Below, piece by piece: positions 6,747 to 13,362 of a stretch of 13,999 bases of DNA (positions are counted from its first letter, which is position 1; every line of letters starts with the position of its first letter). A model generated the notes under the pieces. That model was given only the letters and a program-made list of their open reading frames with translations. It was not told the origin of the DNA and did not search any database. This DNA is from Tessaracoccus flavescens (GTDB lineage: Bacteria > Actinomycetota > Actinomycetes > Propionibacteriales > Propionibacteriaceae), in NCBI GenBank assembly GCA_020741375.1, contig DYZF01000100.1:1-13999 (forward strand), written 5' to 3'. The translations under genes and the position numbers were made by a program.

Positions 6747-7712
6747 ATGGCACTGACCGATATGACGCTTGAGGAACTGCAGGCCTACCGCGCGGATGTG
6801 GCCGAGCCCGCTGATTTCGACGCCTTCTGGGCCGACACGCTCGCCGAAGCGCGCGCCATTCCGATGCTGGTGACCGTTGAGCCCGTCGACACCCCGTTCA
6901 AGCTGATCGACGTGTACGACGTGACGTTCCCGGGCTTCGGTGGAGACCCGATCAAGGCATGGCTGACGCTCCCCCACGGCGCCGAGGAGCCGCTGCCCGC
7001 CGTCGTGCAGTACATCGGCTACGGCGGCGGTCGCGACCTGCCCGGCGTGGAGCAGCAGTGGGCCACGGCCGGCTACGCGCACTTCCACATGGACACGCGC
7101 GGGCAGGGCGCCGGCTGGTCGCCCGGCGACACCACAGACCGGCACGGGTCGGACCCCAGCAACGGGTTCATCACCAGCGGCCTCGGCAGCCGCGACACCT
7201 ACTACTACCGCCGCCTGTTCGTCGACGCCGTGCGCGCGGTGGAGGCGGCCCGGTCGCTGCCGCAGATCGACGCGTCCCGGGTCGCGGTGCAGGGCGGCAG
7301 CCAGGGCGGGGCGCTGACGTTGGCGGTCGCGGGCATGGTGCCGGATCTGGTGGCGGCGATGCCCGACGTGCCGTTCCTCTGCAACTTCCGCCGCGCCGTC
7401 GACGTATGCGATTCCAACCCCTACAAGCTGGTGACCGGTTACCTCTCCGTTCACCGCGACAAGTGGGATCAGGTGTTCGAGACTCTGAGCTACTTCGATT
7501 GCGTGAACTTCGCCAAGCGCGCGACGGCGCCGTCGCTGTTCTCGATCGCGCTCATGGACAAGATCTGCCCGCCGTCGACGTGCTTCTCCGCCTACCACGT
7601 GTACGGCGGCGAGAAGGAGCTGGAGATCTACCCTTACAACGATCACGAGGGCGGCGCTCAGGCGCAGCGAATGCTGCAGATCCGCTGGCTGAACGAGCTG
7701 CTCGGCCTCTGA
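6747..7712 (+). CDS. CE7-family acetyl esterase (acetyl xylan esterase / cephalosporin C deacetylase type)
   Basis: 321 residues, full length for carbohydrate esterase family 7. It has an alpha/beta-hydrolase fold. The nucleophile Ser185 is in GGSQGG, the acid is Asp271 (ALMDKICPPST), and the base is His300 (NDHEGG). Tyr92 of YGGGRD supplies the oxyanion-hole motif. The conserved HMDTRGQG segment is at ~114-121. Family members are cytoplasmic, usually hexameric, and remove acetyl groups from short xylo-oligosaccharides and other acetylated sugars. There is no signal peptide. ATG at 6747 follows AAAGGA (6734-6739). Downstream position after the sugar-kinase-like gene suggests intracellular deacetylation of an imported sugar followed by phosphorylation. 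That link is inference. Confidence 0.92.
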   Translation: MALTDMTLEELQAYRADVAEPADFDAFWADTLAEARAIPMLVTVEPVDTPFKLIDVYDVTFPGFGGDPIKAWLTLPHGAEEPLPAVVQYIGYGGGRDLPGVEQQWATAGYAHFHMDTRGQGAGWSPGDTTDRHGSDPSNGFITSGLGSRDTYYYRRLFVDAVRAVEAARSLPQIDASRVAVQGGSQGGALTLAVAGMVPDLVAAMPDVPFLCNFRRAVDVCDSNPYKLVTGYLSVHRDKWDQVFETLSYFDCVNFAKRATAPSLFSIALMDKICPPSTCFSAYHVYGGEKELEIYPYNDHEGGAQAQRMLQIRWLNELLGL

Positions 7713-7748
7713 TCTCACCGATCTCTCGGCGCGCTTGTGCCGTGTGAC

Positions 7749-7754
7749 TAGGGT
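7749..7754 (+). promoter_or_regulatory. Probable -10 box of the DJ-1/PfpI gene
   Basis: TAGGGT in the context GTGTGACTAGGGT, an extended -10 form, 26 bases before the ATG at 7781. No clear -35. It suggests the PfpI-like gene has its own promoter and is not just read through from the esterase. Confidence 0.4.
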
Positions 7755-7780
7755 GGACATCCCGCATCAAAGGAGTGTCC

Positions 7781-8305
7781 ATGTCCGATCTGTCCGGTAA
7801 GAAAATCGCCTTCCTGCTCACCAACGGCTACGAGGATTCGGAGCTAACCAGCCCCTGGGAGGCCGTGACCGCGGCGGGCGCTGAGGCCGTCCTCATCGCT
7901 CCCGAAGCCGGCGCGGTGGAGGGCAAGAAGGGCCACACGCAGTCCGTCGATCTCACCACGGCCGACGCCAACGCCGCCGATTACGACGCGCTGGTGCTGC
8001 CCGGCGGCGTCGTAAACGCCGATCACCTCCGCATGGATGAGAAGGCTGTCCAGCTGACGAAGGATCTCGTCGGCGCGGGCAAGCCGGTTGGCGTCATCTG
8101 CCACGGCGGCTGGATCCTCACCGACGCCGAGGCGGTCAGCGGCAAGACCATGACGTCCTACTCCAGCCTGAAGACCGACCTGCGCAACGCGGGCGCCACG
8201 TGGGTGGACGAAGAGGTCGTGGTGGATCAGGGCATCATTTCCAGCCGCACGCCCAAGGACCTGCCGGCGTTCAACGAGAAGATCGTCGCGGAGTTCGCTC
8301 GCTGA
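7781..8305 (+). CDS. DJ-1/PfpI-family protein (type 1 glutamine-amidotransferase-like)
   Basis: 174 residues, normal length for the PfpI/YhbO/YraA group. The nucleophile-elbow Cys107 lies in VICHGG, followed by His108. Glu18 in the LTNGYEDSEL segment is the conserved acid that polarises the cysteine. The LVLPGG turn at ~71-76 is also diagnostic. Members have been described as intracellular proteases, stress proteins, or deglycases acting on glyoxal or methylglyoxal adducts; the physiological activity is disputed. ATG at 7781 follows AAAGGAG (7769-7775) by 5 bases. The in-frame GTG at 7775 overlaps that site and is unlikely. It converges on the sialidase remnant. Confidence 0.9.
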   Translation: MSDLSGKKIAFLLTNGYEDSELTSPWEAVTAAGAEAVLIAPEAGAVEGKKGHTQSVDLTTADANAADYDALVLPGGVVNADHLRMDEKAVQLTKDLVGAGKPVGVICHGGWILTDAEAVSGKTMTSYSSLKTDLRNAGATWVDEEVVVDQGIISSRTPKDLPAFNEKIVAEFAR

Positions 8306-8319
8306 TCACTCAATCAGCG
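8300..8319. terminator. Small stem-loop between convergent genes
   Basis: CGCTGAT (8300-8306) and ATCAGCG (8313-8319) form a 7-bp perfect stem with a 6-base loop spanning the stop of the PfpI-like gene. There is no T-run on either strand, so it would be a weak or Rho-assisted terminator at best. Confidence 0.3.
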
Positions 8320-8321
8320 GG

Positions 8322-8745
8322 CTAGGCGCCGACTTCGGGCGGGGCCCCCGCGCCTTCCGTGACCCCAACGGGCACCAGAGAGGCGAGGTGGTCCCGCTCG
8401 ATGCGTCCAAAGACGATCTCGTCGTAATCGCCCGCTTCCCACACCACCGCGAGGGCGCCGTCGGGCAACTCCAACGCAACCGAGTAGGCACATGCCCCCG
8501 CCACAAGGAGGGTGCCGTCGGACCAGACGCGACCTTCGTCGGCGGAGGTCCGCAGCGTCAGCCGACGGCGCTGGCTCGTGTCGTCGAGGAGCGTGGAGAC
8601 GAGGCCGGTTCCCCAGCGGGCCAGACCACCGTTGCAGGCTGGGTCGGTGAGTTGTGGGTGCGGAACAGGTGTGCTGAAGCTGCGGCCGCCGTCGGTTAAC
8701 CGGGCGTCTCGACGCAGCGGCGTGGCCCGGCTGACCAAAACGCTT
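8322..8745 (-). pseudogene. C-terminal remnant of an exo-alpha-sialidase (BNR/Asp-box)
   Basis: The reading frame ending at 8322 encodes the last blades of a sialidase propeller. An SRA...R..ARLTDGGRSF segment is an Asp-box-like repeat with the arginine context of bacterial sialidases. Then come PVPHPQLTDPACNGGLARW, a second degenerate Asp-box at SADEGRVW, and YSVALELPDGALAVVWEAGD near the end, where the conserved Tyr and Glu of the family fall. About 140 residues remain from a domain that normally needs 350 or more; the FRIP motif and the first Asp-boxes are gone. Homology stops near 8745, within about 15 bp of the inverted-repeat element at 8759. The frame is technically open up to 8840, but those extra residues look like noise from the repeat. 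It cannot be a working enzyme. Confidence 0.7.
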
Positions 8746-8758
8746 GGGGCGGGATGGT

Positions 8759-8840
8759 TTGAGCAGATGGCACCAGTCGCGGAGATCCCCCCCGCGGTGC
8801 CTGAGCGTGGGCTCGGCCGCGACACGTGCCATCTGCTCAA
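8759..8840. mobile_element. 82-bp inverted-repeat element (MITE-like or fused IS ends)
   Basis: TTGAGCAGATGGCAC (8759-8773) and GTGCCATCTGCTCAA (8826-8840) are perfect 15-bp inverted repeats. After two unpaired bases the match resumes for 7 bp: GTCGCGG (8776-8782) and CCGCGAC (8817-8823). The arms are therefore 24 bp with two mismatches, around a 34-bp core with no coding potential. It looks like the two terminal repeats of an insertion sequence brought together by internal deletion, or a miniature transposable element. No target-site duplication is obvious in the flanks. The IS family is not recognised. A large structured-RNA hairpin is the alternative. Confidence 0.45.
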
Positions 8841-8849
8841 CTCAGACCA

Positions 8850-8889
8850 GACGAGGGGGCCGGACGGTCGCCCGCCCGGCCCCCTCGTC
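8850..8889 (-). terminator. GC-rich hairpin terminator after the binding-protein remnant
   Basis: GACGAGGGGGCCGG (8850-8863) pairs perfectly with CCGGCCCCCTCGTC (8876-8889), a 14-bp GC-rich stem with a 12-base loop, 10 bp downstream of the minus-strand stop at 8900. There is no T-run, as is common for actinobacterial terminators. Confidence 0.6.
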
Positions 8890-8899
8890 GGTCAGTGGA

Positions 8900-9151
8900 T
8901 CAGCCGTTGAAGAGTGCGTTGACCTGCTCGTTCGCGGCGTCCAGCGACTCTGGCTCTGCCTTGCCCGAGAACACCGCGTCGACCGCCGGCTGCATGATGT
9001 TGGTGATCTCCGATGCGTAGTCGGTGATCGGGAAGAGGAACGTCGTGCCGTCGTTCACGTGGACGAGGAACGGCTCGAGGTCGATGCCGCGATCGGCGAA
9101 GGCGGCCTGAGCCTTGTCCGTGGCCGGCTCGATTGCTCTTGTACTCACCAC
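8900..9151 (-). pseudogene. Sugar ABC transporter substrate-binding protein, internally deleted remnant
   Basis: The 83-codon frame ends with a recognisable C-terminus of a family 1 extracellular solute-binding protein: KAQAAFADRGIDLEPF, NDGTTFLFPITDYASEI, then PAVDAVFSGKAEPESLDAANEQVNALF. Full-length members have about 400-440 residues including a lipoprotein signal. Here the frame begins GTG GTG AGT ACA (MVSTRA) directly behind a plausible ribosome site (GAGGGG), then passes straight into the C-terminal part. The simplest reading is that the start and ribosome site of the original gene survive and most of the gene between has been deleted. With no signal peptide or sugar-binding lobe it cannot function. 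No ABC permease gene is present in the window. Confidence 0.65.
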
Positions 9152-9402
9152 GTTCCCCTCTTTGGGATTAGCCCCGGCGACTCTGTCCGGGGTGTGCAGG
9201 ATGCATCACGCAATCTACACGCGTCACATCGTAGCGCAAGCAGCCGTTACACATTCGTTATCCACCGATTTTTACGCTTGATTTTGTCGCGCGATAGGTG
9301 CAACCATATTGTCTACATGAGTAGATGACCGGCGGCCAACGGTGTGCCGCGACTTCGCCGGCCGCTCCCCCGCACAGCCAGGCCCGATCCAGGAGGGATC
9401 CC
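9152..9402. promoter_or_regulatory. Divergent control region of the alpha-galactosidase and binding-protein remnant
   Basis: A 251-bp gene-free stretch that is more A+T-rich than its flanks around 9190-9320. The plus strand has -35 TTGTCG (9284-9289), a 17-bp spacer and -10 TATTGT (9307-9312), each four of six to consensus, predicting a start near 9319 and a leader of about 84 bases. GATTTTT (9267-9273) and GATTTTG (9280-9286) are a short direct repeat over the -35 region. A LacI-type operator would be expected here, but no clean palindrome was found. Confidence 0.5.
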
Positions 9403-11664
9403 ATGAGCCACCCCGTCAACGCCTTCGTCACCCTGCGGTCCGAGGGGGTTGGCGTCGTCGTCGACCTCGCTGACGGCCGCCTCCCCGCACTCCTGCACTG
9501 GGGTGCGGACCCGGGCGAGCTCACCCTCGACGACGTCGCCACCCTCGCGCTCACCGCTGCGATGCCCGCGGCGCCCAGCATGGTCGACGACCCCACTCGG
9601 CTGGCCATTCTCCCCGAGCACTGGGCCGGCTGGGTCGGCCGTCCCGGCCTCAGCGGCTCGCGGCCCGACGGCTCGGCATGGTCGCCACGGTTCGTCACCC
9701 ACACGCTCCTCATCGACGGTGAGCCGCACGAGGCGTCCGACGAGGCCCCGTCGCTGATCGAGCTGGGCACAGGGACCCTCACCGTCGTGGCCCGCGACGA
9801 CGCGGCCGGCCTCGAACTCACCCTCACCCTCGAACTCACCGCGGGCGGTGTGCTGCGCAGCCAGGCGGTGCTCGCCAACACCGGTGACGACGACTACCGC
9901 GTCGACGACCTGATCCTCGCCTACCCCGTCCCGACGGTCGCGTCCGAGCTCCAGGACCAGGCCGGCCGGTGGGCCAAGGAGCGCGTGCCGCAGCGTCGCG
10001 CCTTCACAGTGGGCGCCCACGTCCGCGAAGGCCGCAAGGGCCGCACCGGCGCCGACGCCGCGACCGTCCTGCACGCGGGTGTGCCCGGCTTCAGCTTCGC
10101 CGACGGCGAGGTGTGGGGCGTGCACGTCGGCTGGTCCGGCAACCACACGCACCTCGCCGAGCGGAACTTCACCGGCGAGCAGGTCATCGGCGGTGGCGAG
10201 CTTCTCCTCCCCGGCGAGGTGGTCCTCTCCCCCGGCGAGTCCTACACCAGCCCCTGGCTCTACGGCTCCTACGGCGTCGGTCTCGACGAGGTCGCCCGCC
10301 GGTTCCACCGCTACCTGAGGTCGCGGCCGCAGCACCCGTCGTCGGTCCGCCCCGTGACCATCAACGTCTGGGAGGCCGTCTACTTCGACCACTCGCTCGA
10401 GCCGCTGCTGGAACTCGCGGAGAAGGCCGCCGCCGTCGGCGTGGAGCGCTACGTGCTCGACGACGGCTGGTTCGGCGCCCGTCGCGACGACCACGCGGGT
10501 CTCGGCGACTGGGTGGTGTCCCGCGACGTCTGGCCCAACGGGCTCCACCCGCTGGTCAACCGGGTCAAGGAACTCGGCATGCAGTTCGGCCTGTGGTTCG
10601 AGCCCGAGATGGTCAACGAGGACTCCGACGTCGCCCGCGCGCACCCCGAGTGGATCATGGCGACCGGCGGCCGGACCCCCGTCGAGACGCGGTTCCAGCA
10701 GGTGATCAACCTCGGCATCCCGGAGTGCTACGCCCACATCCGCGATCAGATCTTCGCGATGCTGGCCGAGTACGACATCAGCTACATCAAGTGGGACCAC
10801 AACCGTGACCTCATCGACGCCGGCACCCACCCGCTGGGACGGGCCGGGGTGCACGCCCAGACCGAGGCGGTGTACCGGTTGATCGACGAGATCAAGGCCG
10901 CTCATCCGGGGCTGGAGATCGAGTCATGCTCGTCGGGCGGAGCCCGCGTGGACCTCGGGATCCTGCAGCGGACCGACCGCGTGTGGGTGTCGGACTGCAT
11001 CGACCCGCTGGAGCGGCAGGACATGATGCGGTGGACGCAGCAGCTGCTGCCGCCGGAGATGCTGGGCTCGCACATCGCCTCGCTCACGTCGCACACCACC
11101 GGCCGGACCCACGAGCTGAACTTCCGGGCCGCGACCGCACTGTTCGGGCACCTCGGCATCGAGTGGGATCTGCGCCAGGCATCCGACGACGAGCTGGCCG
11201 AGCTGGGTGAGTGGATCGCTTTCCACAAGGCTCACCGCGACCTCCTGCACGGCGGTGACCTCGTGCGCCTCGACTTCCCCGACGAGTCGCTGACGGCCAC
11301 GGGCGTCGTCGCCTCGGACCGGTCGCGGGCGATCTACTCGTACGCCGCGGTCTCGACCCACGTCACGAGCCTGCGTGGCCGGCTCCGGATGCCGGGGCTC
11401 GACCCGGCCCGCCGCTACCGCGTCTCGCCCGTCCTCGTCGGGCGGGTGCCGTCCGGCCTGCGGCCGCCGGCCTGGTGGGGCGTCAAGCGCGACATGGCCA
11501 CCGAGACCGTCGACCTCACCCACGGACGGCCGCCGAAGCTGGTGCCGGTGGCGGAGGAGGCCGGGGTCGTCCTGCCCGGAAGCCTGCTCGCCTCCGCGGG
11601 CCTCATGGAGGCGTCCGTGCACCCCGACCACGCGCTGATCTACCTCGTCGACGCCGTCGACTGA
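9403..11664 (+). CDS. Alpha-galactosidase, glycoside hydrolase family 36
   Basis: 753 residues, intact and typical for GH36. An N-terminal beta-sandwich runs to about residue 315, the TIM barrel covers ~316-650, and a C-terminal beta domain follows. Signature motifs: YVLDDGWFG (350-358), LWFEPEMVN (397-405), YIKWDHNR (461-468) with nucleophile Asp465, ESCSSGGAR (507-515), and VWVSDCIDP (527-535) with acid/base Asp531. The enzyme hydrolyses terminal alpha-1,6-galactose from raffinose, melibiose or stachyose, retaining the anomeric form. There is no signal peptide, so it works on imported sugars in the cytoplasm. ATG at 9403 follows AGGAGG (9391-9396) at 6 bases. The lacI gene downstream and the divergent ABC binding-protein remnant are the usual neighbours. 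With the transporter lost, uptake must use another system. Confidence 0.95.
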   Translation: MSHPVNAFVTLRSEGVGVVVDLADGRLPALLHWGADPGELTLDDVATLALTAAMPAAPSMVDDPTRLAILPEHWAGWVGRPGLSGSRPDGSAWSPRFVTHTLLIDGEPHEASDEAPSLIELGTGTLTVVARDDAAGLELTLTLELTAGGVLRSQAVLANTGDDDYRVDDLILAYPVPTVASELQDQAGRWAKERVPQRRAFTVGAHVREGRKGRTGADAATVLHAGVPGFSFADGEVWGVHVGWSGNHTHLAERNFTGEQVIGGGELLLPGEVVLSPGESYTSPWLYGSYGVGLDEVARRFHRYLRSRPQHPSSVRPVTINVWEAVYFDHSLEPLLELAEKAAAVGVERYVLDDGWFGARRDDHAGLGDWVVSRDVWPNGLHPLVNRVKELGMQFGLWFEPEMVNEDSDVARAHPEWIMATGGRTPVETRFQQVINLGIPECYAHIRDQIFAMLAEYDISYIKWDHNRDLIDAGTHPLGRAGVHAQTEAVYRLIDEIKAAHPGLEIESCSSGGARVDLGILQRTDRVWVSDCIDPLERQDMMRWTQQLLPPEMLGSHIASLTSHTTGRTHELNFRAATALFGHLGIEWDLRQASDDELAELGEWIAFHKAHRDLLHGGDLVRLDFPDESLTATGVVASDRSRAIYSYAAVSTHVTSLRGRLRMPGLDPARRYRVSPVLVGRVPSGLRPPAWWGVKRDMATETVDLTHGRPPKLVPVAEEAGVVLPGSLLASAGLMEASVHPDHALIYLVDAVD

Positions 11665-11694
11665 GGCGGTTTCGGCCGCCGCGGGCCGCGGCCC

Positions 11695-11700
11695 TAGGCT
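11695..11700 (+). promoter_or_regulatory. Possible -10 box of the lacI-type regulator
   Basis: TAGGCT fits TANNNT and lies 25 bases before the ATG at 11726. It follows a GC-rich hairpin (GGCGG, 6-base loop, CCGCC) just after the alpha-galactosidase stop. It would allow the regulator to be expressed separately. Confidence 0.35.
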
Positions 11701-11725
11701 TGCCCACAGCTGTGAGGAGGAGAGT

Positions 11726-12733
11726 ATGTCGAGCGGAGCGGTGCGGACGACACGCGGGGCGACCCGCGACGACGTCGCACGCCTTGCCGGCGTGAGCTCC
11801 GCCGTCGTCAGCTACGTGGTCAACAACGGGCCGCGGCCGGTGGCCGAGGCCACGCGCCAGCGGGTACTGGACGCCATCGACAAGCTGGGATACCGGCCCA
11901 ATGCGGCGGCGCGGTCACTCATCATGGGGCGCTCTGACCTCGTGGGCCTCGTGGTCCCGGACGTCCGCAACCCCTACTTCGCGGCGCTGGCGCAGGCGGT
12001 CGAGGTGGAGGCACGGGCTGCTGGGGTCAACCTCGTGTTGGCGCAGGGGTCGACGGGGCATCTCGCCGAGCTGGTCGAGTCGCTCAGCGGACACCTGGTC
12101 GCGGGCATCATCACCGCGGCCGTGCCTGAGCCCGCCGCCGTCGAGGTGATCCTGCGCAACAAGATCGCGATGGTCCGGTTGAGCCTAGTGCCGCCCGACA
12201 TCGACGCGACCTCGGTGCTGCCCGACTTCTACGAGGGCGGTCGGGAGGCGGTGCGGCACCTCATCGAGGTGCATGGGCATCAGCGGATCGCTCTGGTCGC
12301 GGGGTCGGACACCCCGGACAGCCACACTGTGCTGGACGACCGCGAGCGCGCCTGGCGCGACGTCCTCGCCGAGGAGGGACTCCCGCGCGATGCCATCATC
12401 CGGGTCAACTGGTCGTCGGCCGCCGGCCGCGACGCGGCGGAGCGCCTCGTGCACGACTTCCCCGACTGTACAGCGGTGTTCGCCATGTCGGACCAGCAGG
12501 CCATCGGCCTGATCGCCGGGCTGCACGCTCTCGGCCGGGCCGTGCCCGACGACATCGCGATCACGTCCTTCGACGGTTCCCCGGAGGCCGAGTTCACCAT
12601 CCCCCCGTTGACGACGGCGAGCGTCCCGATGGCCGCCATGGCGAAGGCGGCCGTGCGGCAGCTGCTCCACCCGGGCGGGAAGGGCCAGATGTTCAAACCC
12701 GAGCTGATCCTGCGCGCGTCCTGCGGTTGCTGA
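11726..12733 (+). CDS. LacI-family transcriptional regulator
   Basis: 335 residues. The N-terminal helix-turn-helix spans ~11-60: ATRDDVARLAGVSSAVVSYVVNN, with the hinge helix at GYRPNAAARSL. It is followed by the periplasmic-binding-protein-like sensor domain: LVGLVVPDVRNPYFA, HLVAGIITA, GHQRIALVAGS, AVFAMSDQQAIGLI and DDIAITSFDGS. The sensor binds a sugar that releases it from DNA. ATG at 11726 follows AGGAGG (11715-11720) at 5 bases. The gene lies 61 bp downstream of the alpha-galactosidase in the same direction, so it most likely controls that gene; a galactoside inducer is inference. The C-terminus ends CGC, slightly unusual but within family length. Confidence 0.92.
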   Translation: MSSGAVRTTRGATRDDVARLAGVSSAVVSYVVNNGPRPVAEATRQRVLDAIDKLGYRPNAAARSLIMGRSDLVGLVVPDVRNPYFAALAQAVEVEARAAGVNLVLAQGSTGHLAELVESLSGHLVAGIITAAVPEPAAVEVILRNKIAMVRLSLVPPDIDATSVLPDFYEGGREAVRHLIEVHGHQRIALVAGSDTPDSHTVLDDRERAWRDVLAEEGLPRDAIIRVNWSSAAGRDAAERLVHDFPDCTAVFAMSDQQAIGLIAGLHALGRAVPDDIAITSFDGSPEAEFTIPPLTTASVPMAAMAKAAVRQLLHPGGKGQMFKPELILRASCGC

Positions 12734-13344
12734 AGCCGCCGAGTCACCGTCACCCTCGGGATGGTGTTCGAGGAACGCATCAAACTCGCCGTCGATGACG
12801 CGACGGCCGGGATGAGCGAGCGCTTCGATCCGCCCACATGGATGGCGGTGCTGGGCGACGCCTCACGGATGCGGGCGGTCACGTCGGTGGCGGCCGGAGG
12901 CTCGTCCACAGGCGTCACGGCCAAGACGGCGGCCGTCGGCTGGAGACTCTCCACCGACCTCTCCCACGATTCCGCAGGCACATCTGAGCCGAGGTAAACG
13001 GCGTCCACGCCGAGACGACGCAGGCAGGCGGCGAAGGCGAAGAGGAAAACTTCGTGGTGCGCGCCGGGCGGGAGCCCCACCGCGACGGTGCCGGGAATCG
13101 ACGGCGGCGGCGCGGCTTCGAAGACGGCTCCGATGGCGCGCATGAGCGCGGCGCTGGCGAAGTGCTCCTGGGCGACGGTGAGTTCGCCGGTTTCCCAGGC
13201 CTCGCCGAGGCGGTGGAGGCTCTCGGGCAGCCACGTGTCGACGAGCGTCCCGAAGGGGACCGCGGCGATGGCGTCCTCGATGAGCGAGCGCATGCGCTTC
13301 GGGTCCAGCGAGGCGGCCGCCTTGACGAGCTCCCTCGGATTCAC
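12731..13344 (-). pseudogene. CarH/LitR-type cobalamin-binding photosensor domain, no HTH, 3' end lost
   Basis: GTG at 13344 opens a cap domain (residues ~5-78) carrying the Wx9EH motif (Trp50, Glu60, His61) that in CarH-type photoreceptors packs over adenosylcobalamin. A B12-binding Rossmann domain follows (~85-171) with PPGAHHEV, where His97 matches the lower axial ligand, then LRRLGVDAVYLGSDVP and the AIHVGG strand. CarH and LitR normally begin with a MerR-type DNA-binding domain; none is encoded, because the rhodanese gene starts 18 bp away on the other strand. After residue ~172 this frame looks foreign and stays open into antisense lacI down to 12280. From about 12833 another frame reads like a natural C-terminus (RRVIDGEFDAFLEHH), suggesting a 1-base deletion, but it too has no stop before lacI. 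The gene is probably broken; the 3' boundary is approximate. A stand-alone cobalamin sensor is the alternative. Confidence 0.6.
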
Positions 13345-13350
13345 CCCGCG

Positions 13351-13356
13351 TACGAT
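13351..13356 (+). promoter_or_regulatory. -10 box for a leaderless rhodanese lipoprotein transcript
   Basis: TACGAT fits TANNNT closely and ends 6 bases before the GTG at 13363. There is no Shine-Dalgarno in that position on the plus strand. The predicted transcript start coincides with the start codon. Confidence 0.45.
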
Positions 13357-13362
13357 GCTCCT

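Noticed and set aside
8746..8840. Extension of the sialidase frame to a start codon at 8840
   Set aside because: The added residues fall in the inverted-repeat element and resemble no sialidase blade or signal peptide; the frame is open by chance.
8388..8910. Plus-strand frames across the sialidase remnant
   Set aside because: They show no domain and no ribosome site, while the minus frame shows Asp-box-like motifs.
9284..9303. LacI-type operator overlapping the alpha-galactosidase promoter
   Set aside because: The outer TTG and CAA match, but the inner bases of the half-sites do not pair, so it is no better than chance.
9313..10905. Long minus-strand open frame (530 codons) opposite the alpha-galactosidase gene
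   Set aside because: It is a GC-rich antisense shadow: composition is dominated by Val/Gly/Asp/Arg with no domain, and the plus-strand frame carries all GH36 motifs.
11665..11694. GC-rich hairpins after the alpha-galactosidase stop as a strong terminator
   Set aside because: The GGCGG/CCGCC stem is only 5 bp with no T-run, so termination before lacI cannot be claimed.
12185..12670. Minus-strand frame within lacI as a separate gene
   Set aside because: It is antisense to a clear LacI protein and has shadow-type composition; its only interest is that the cobalamin-domain frame runs into it.
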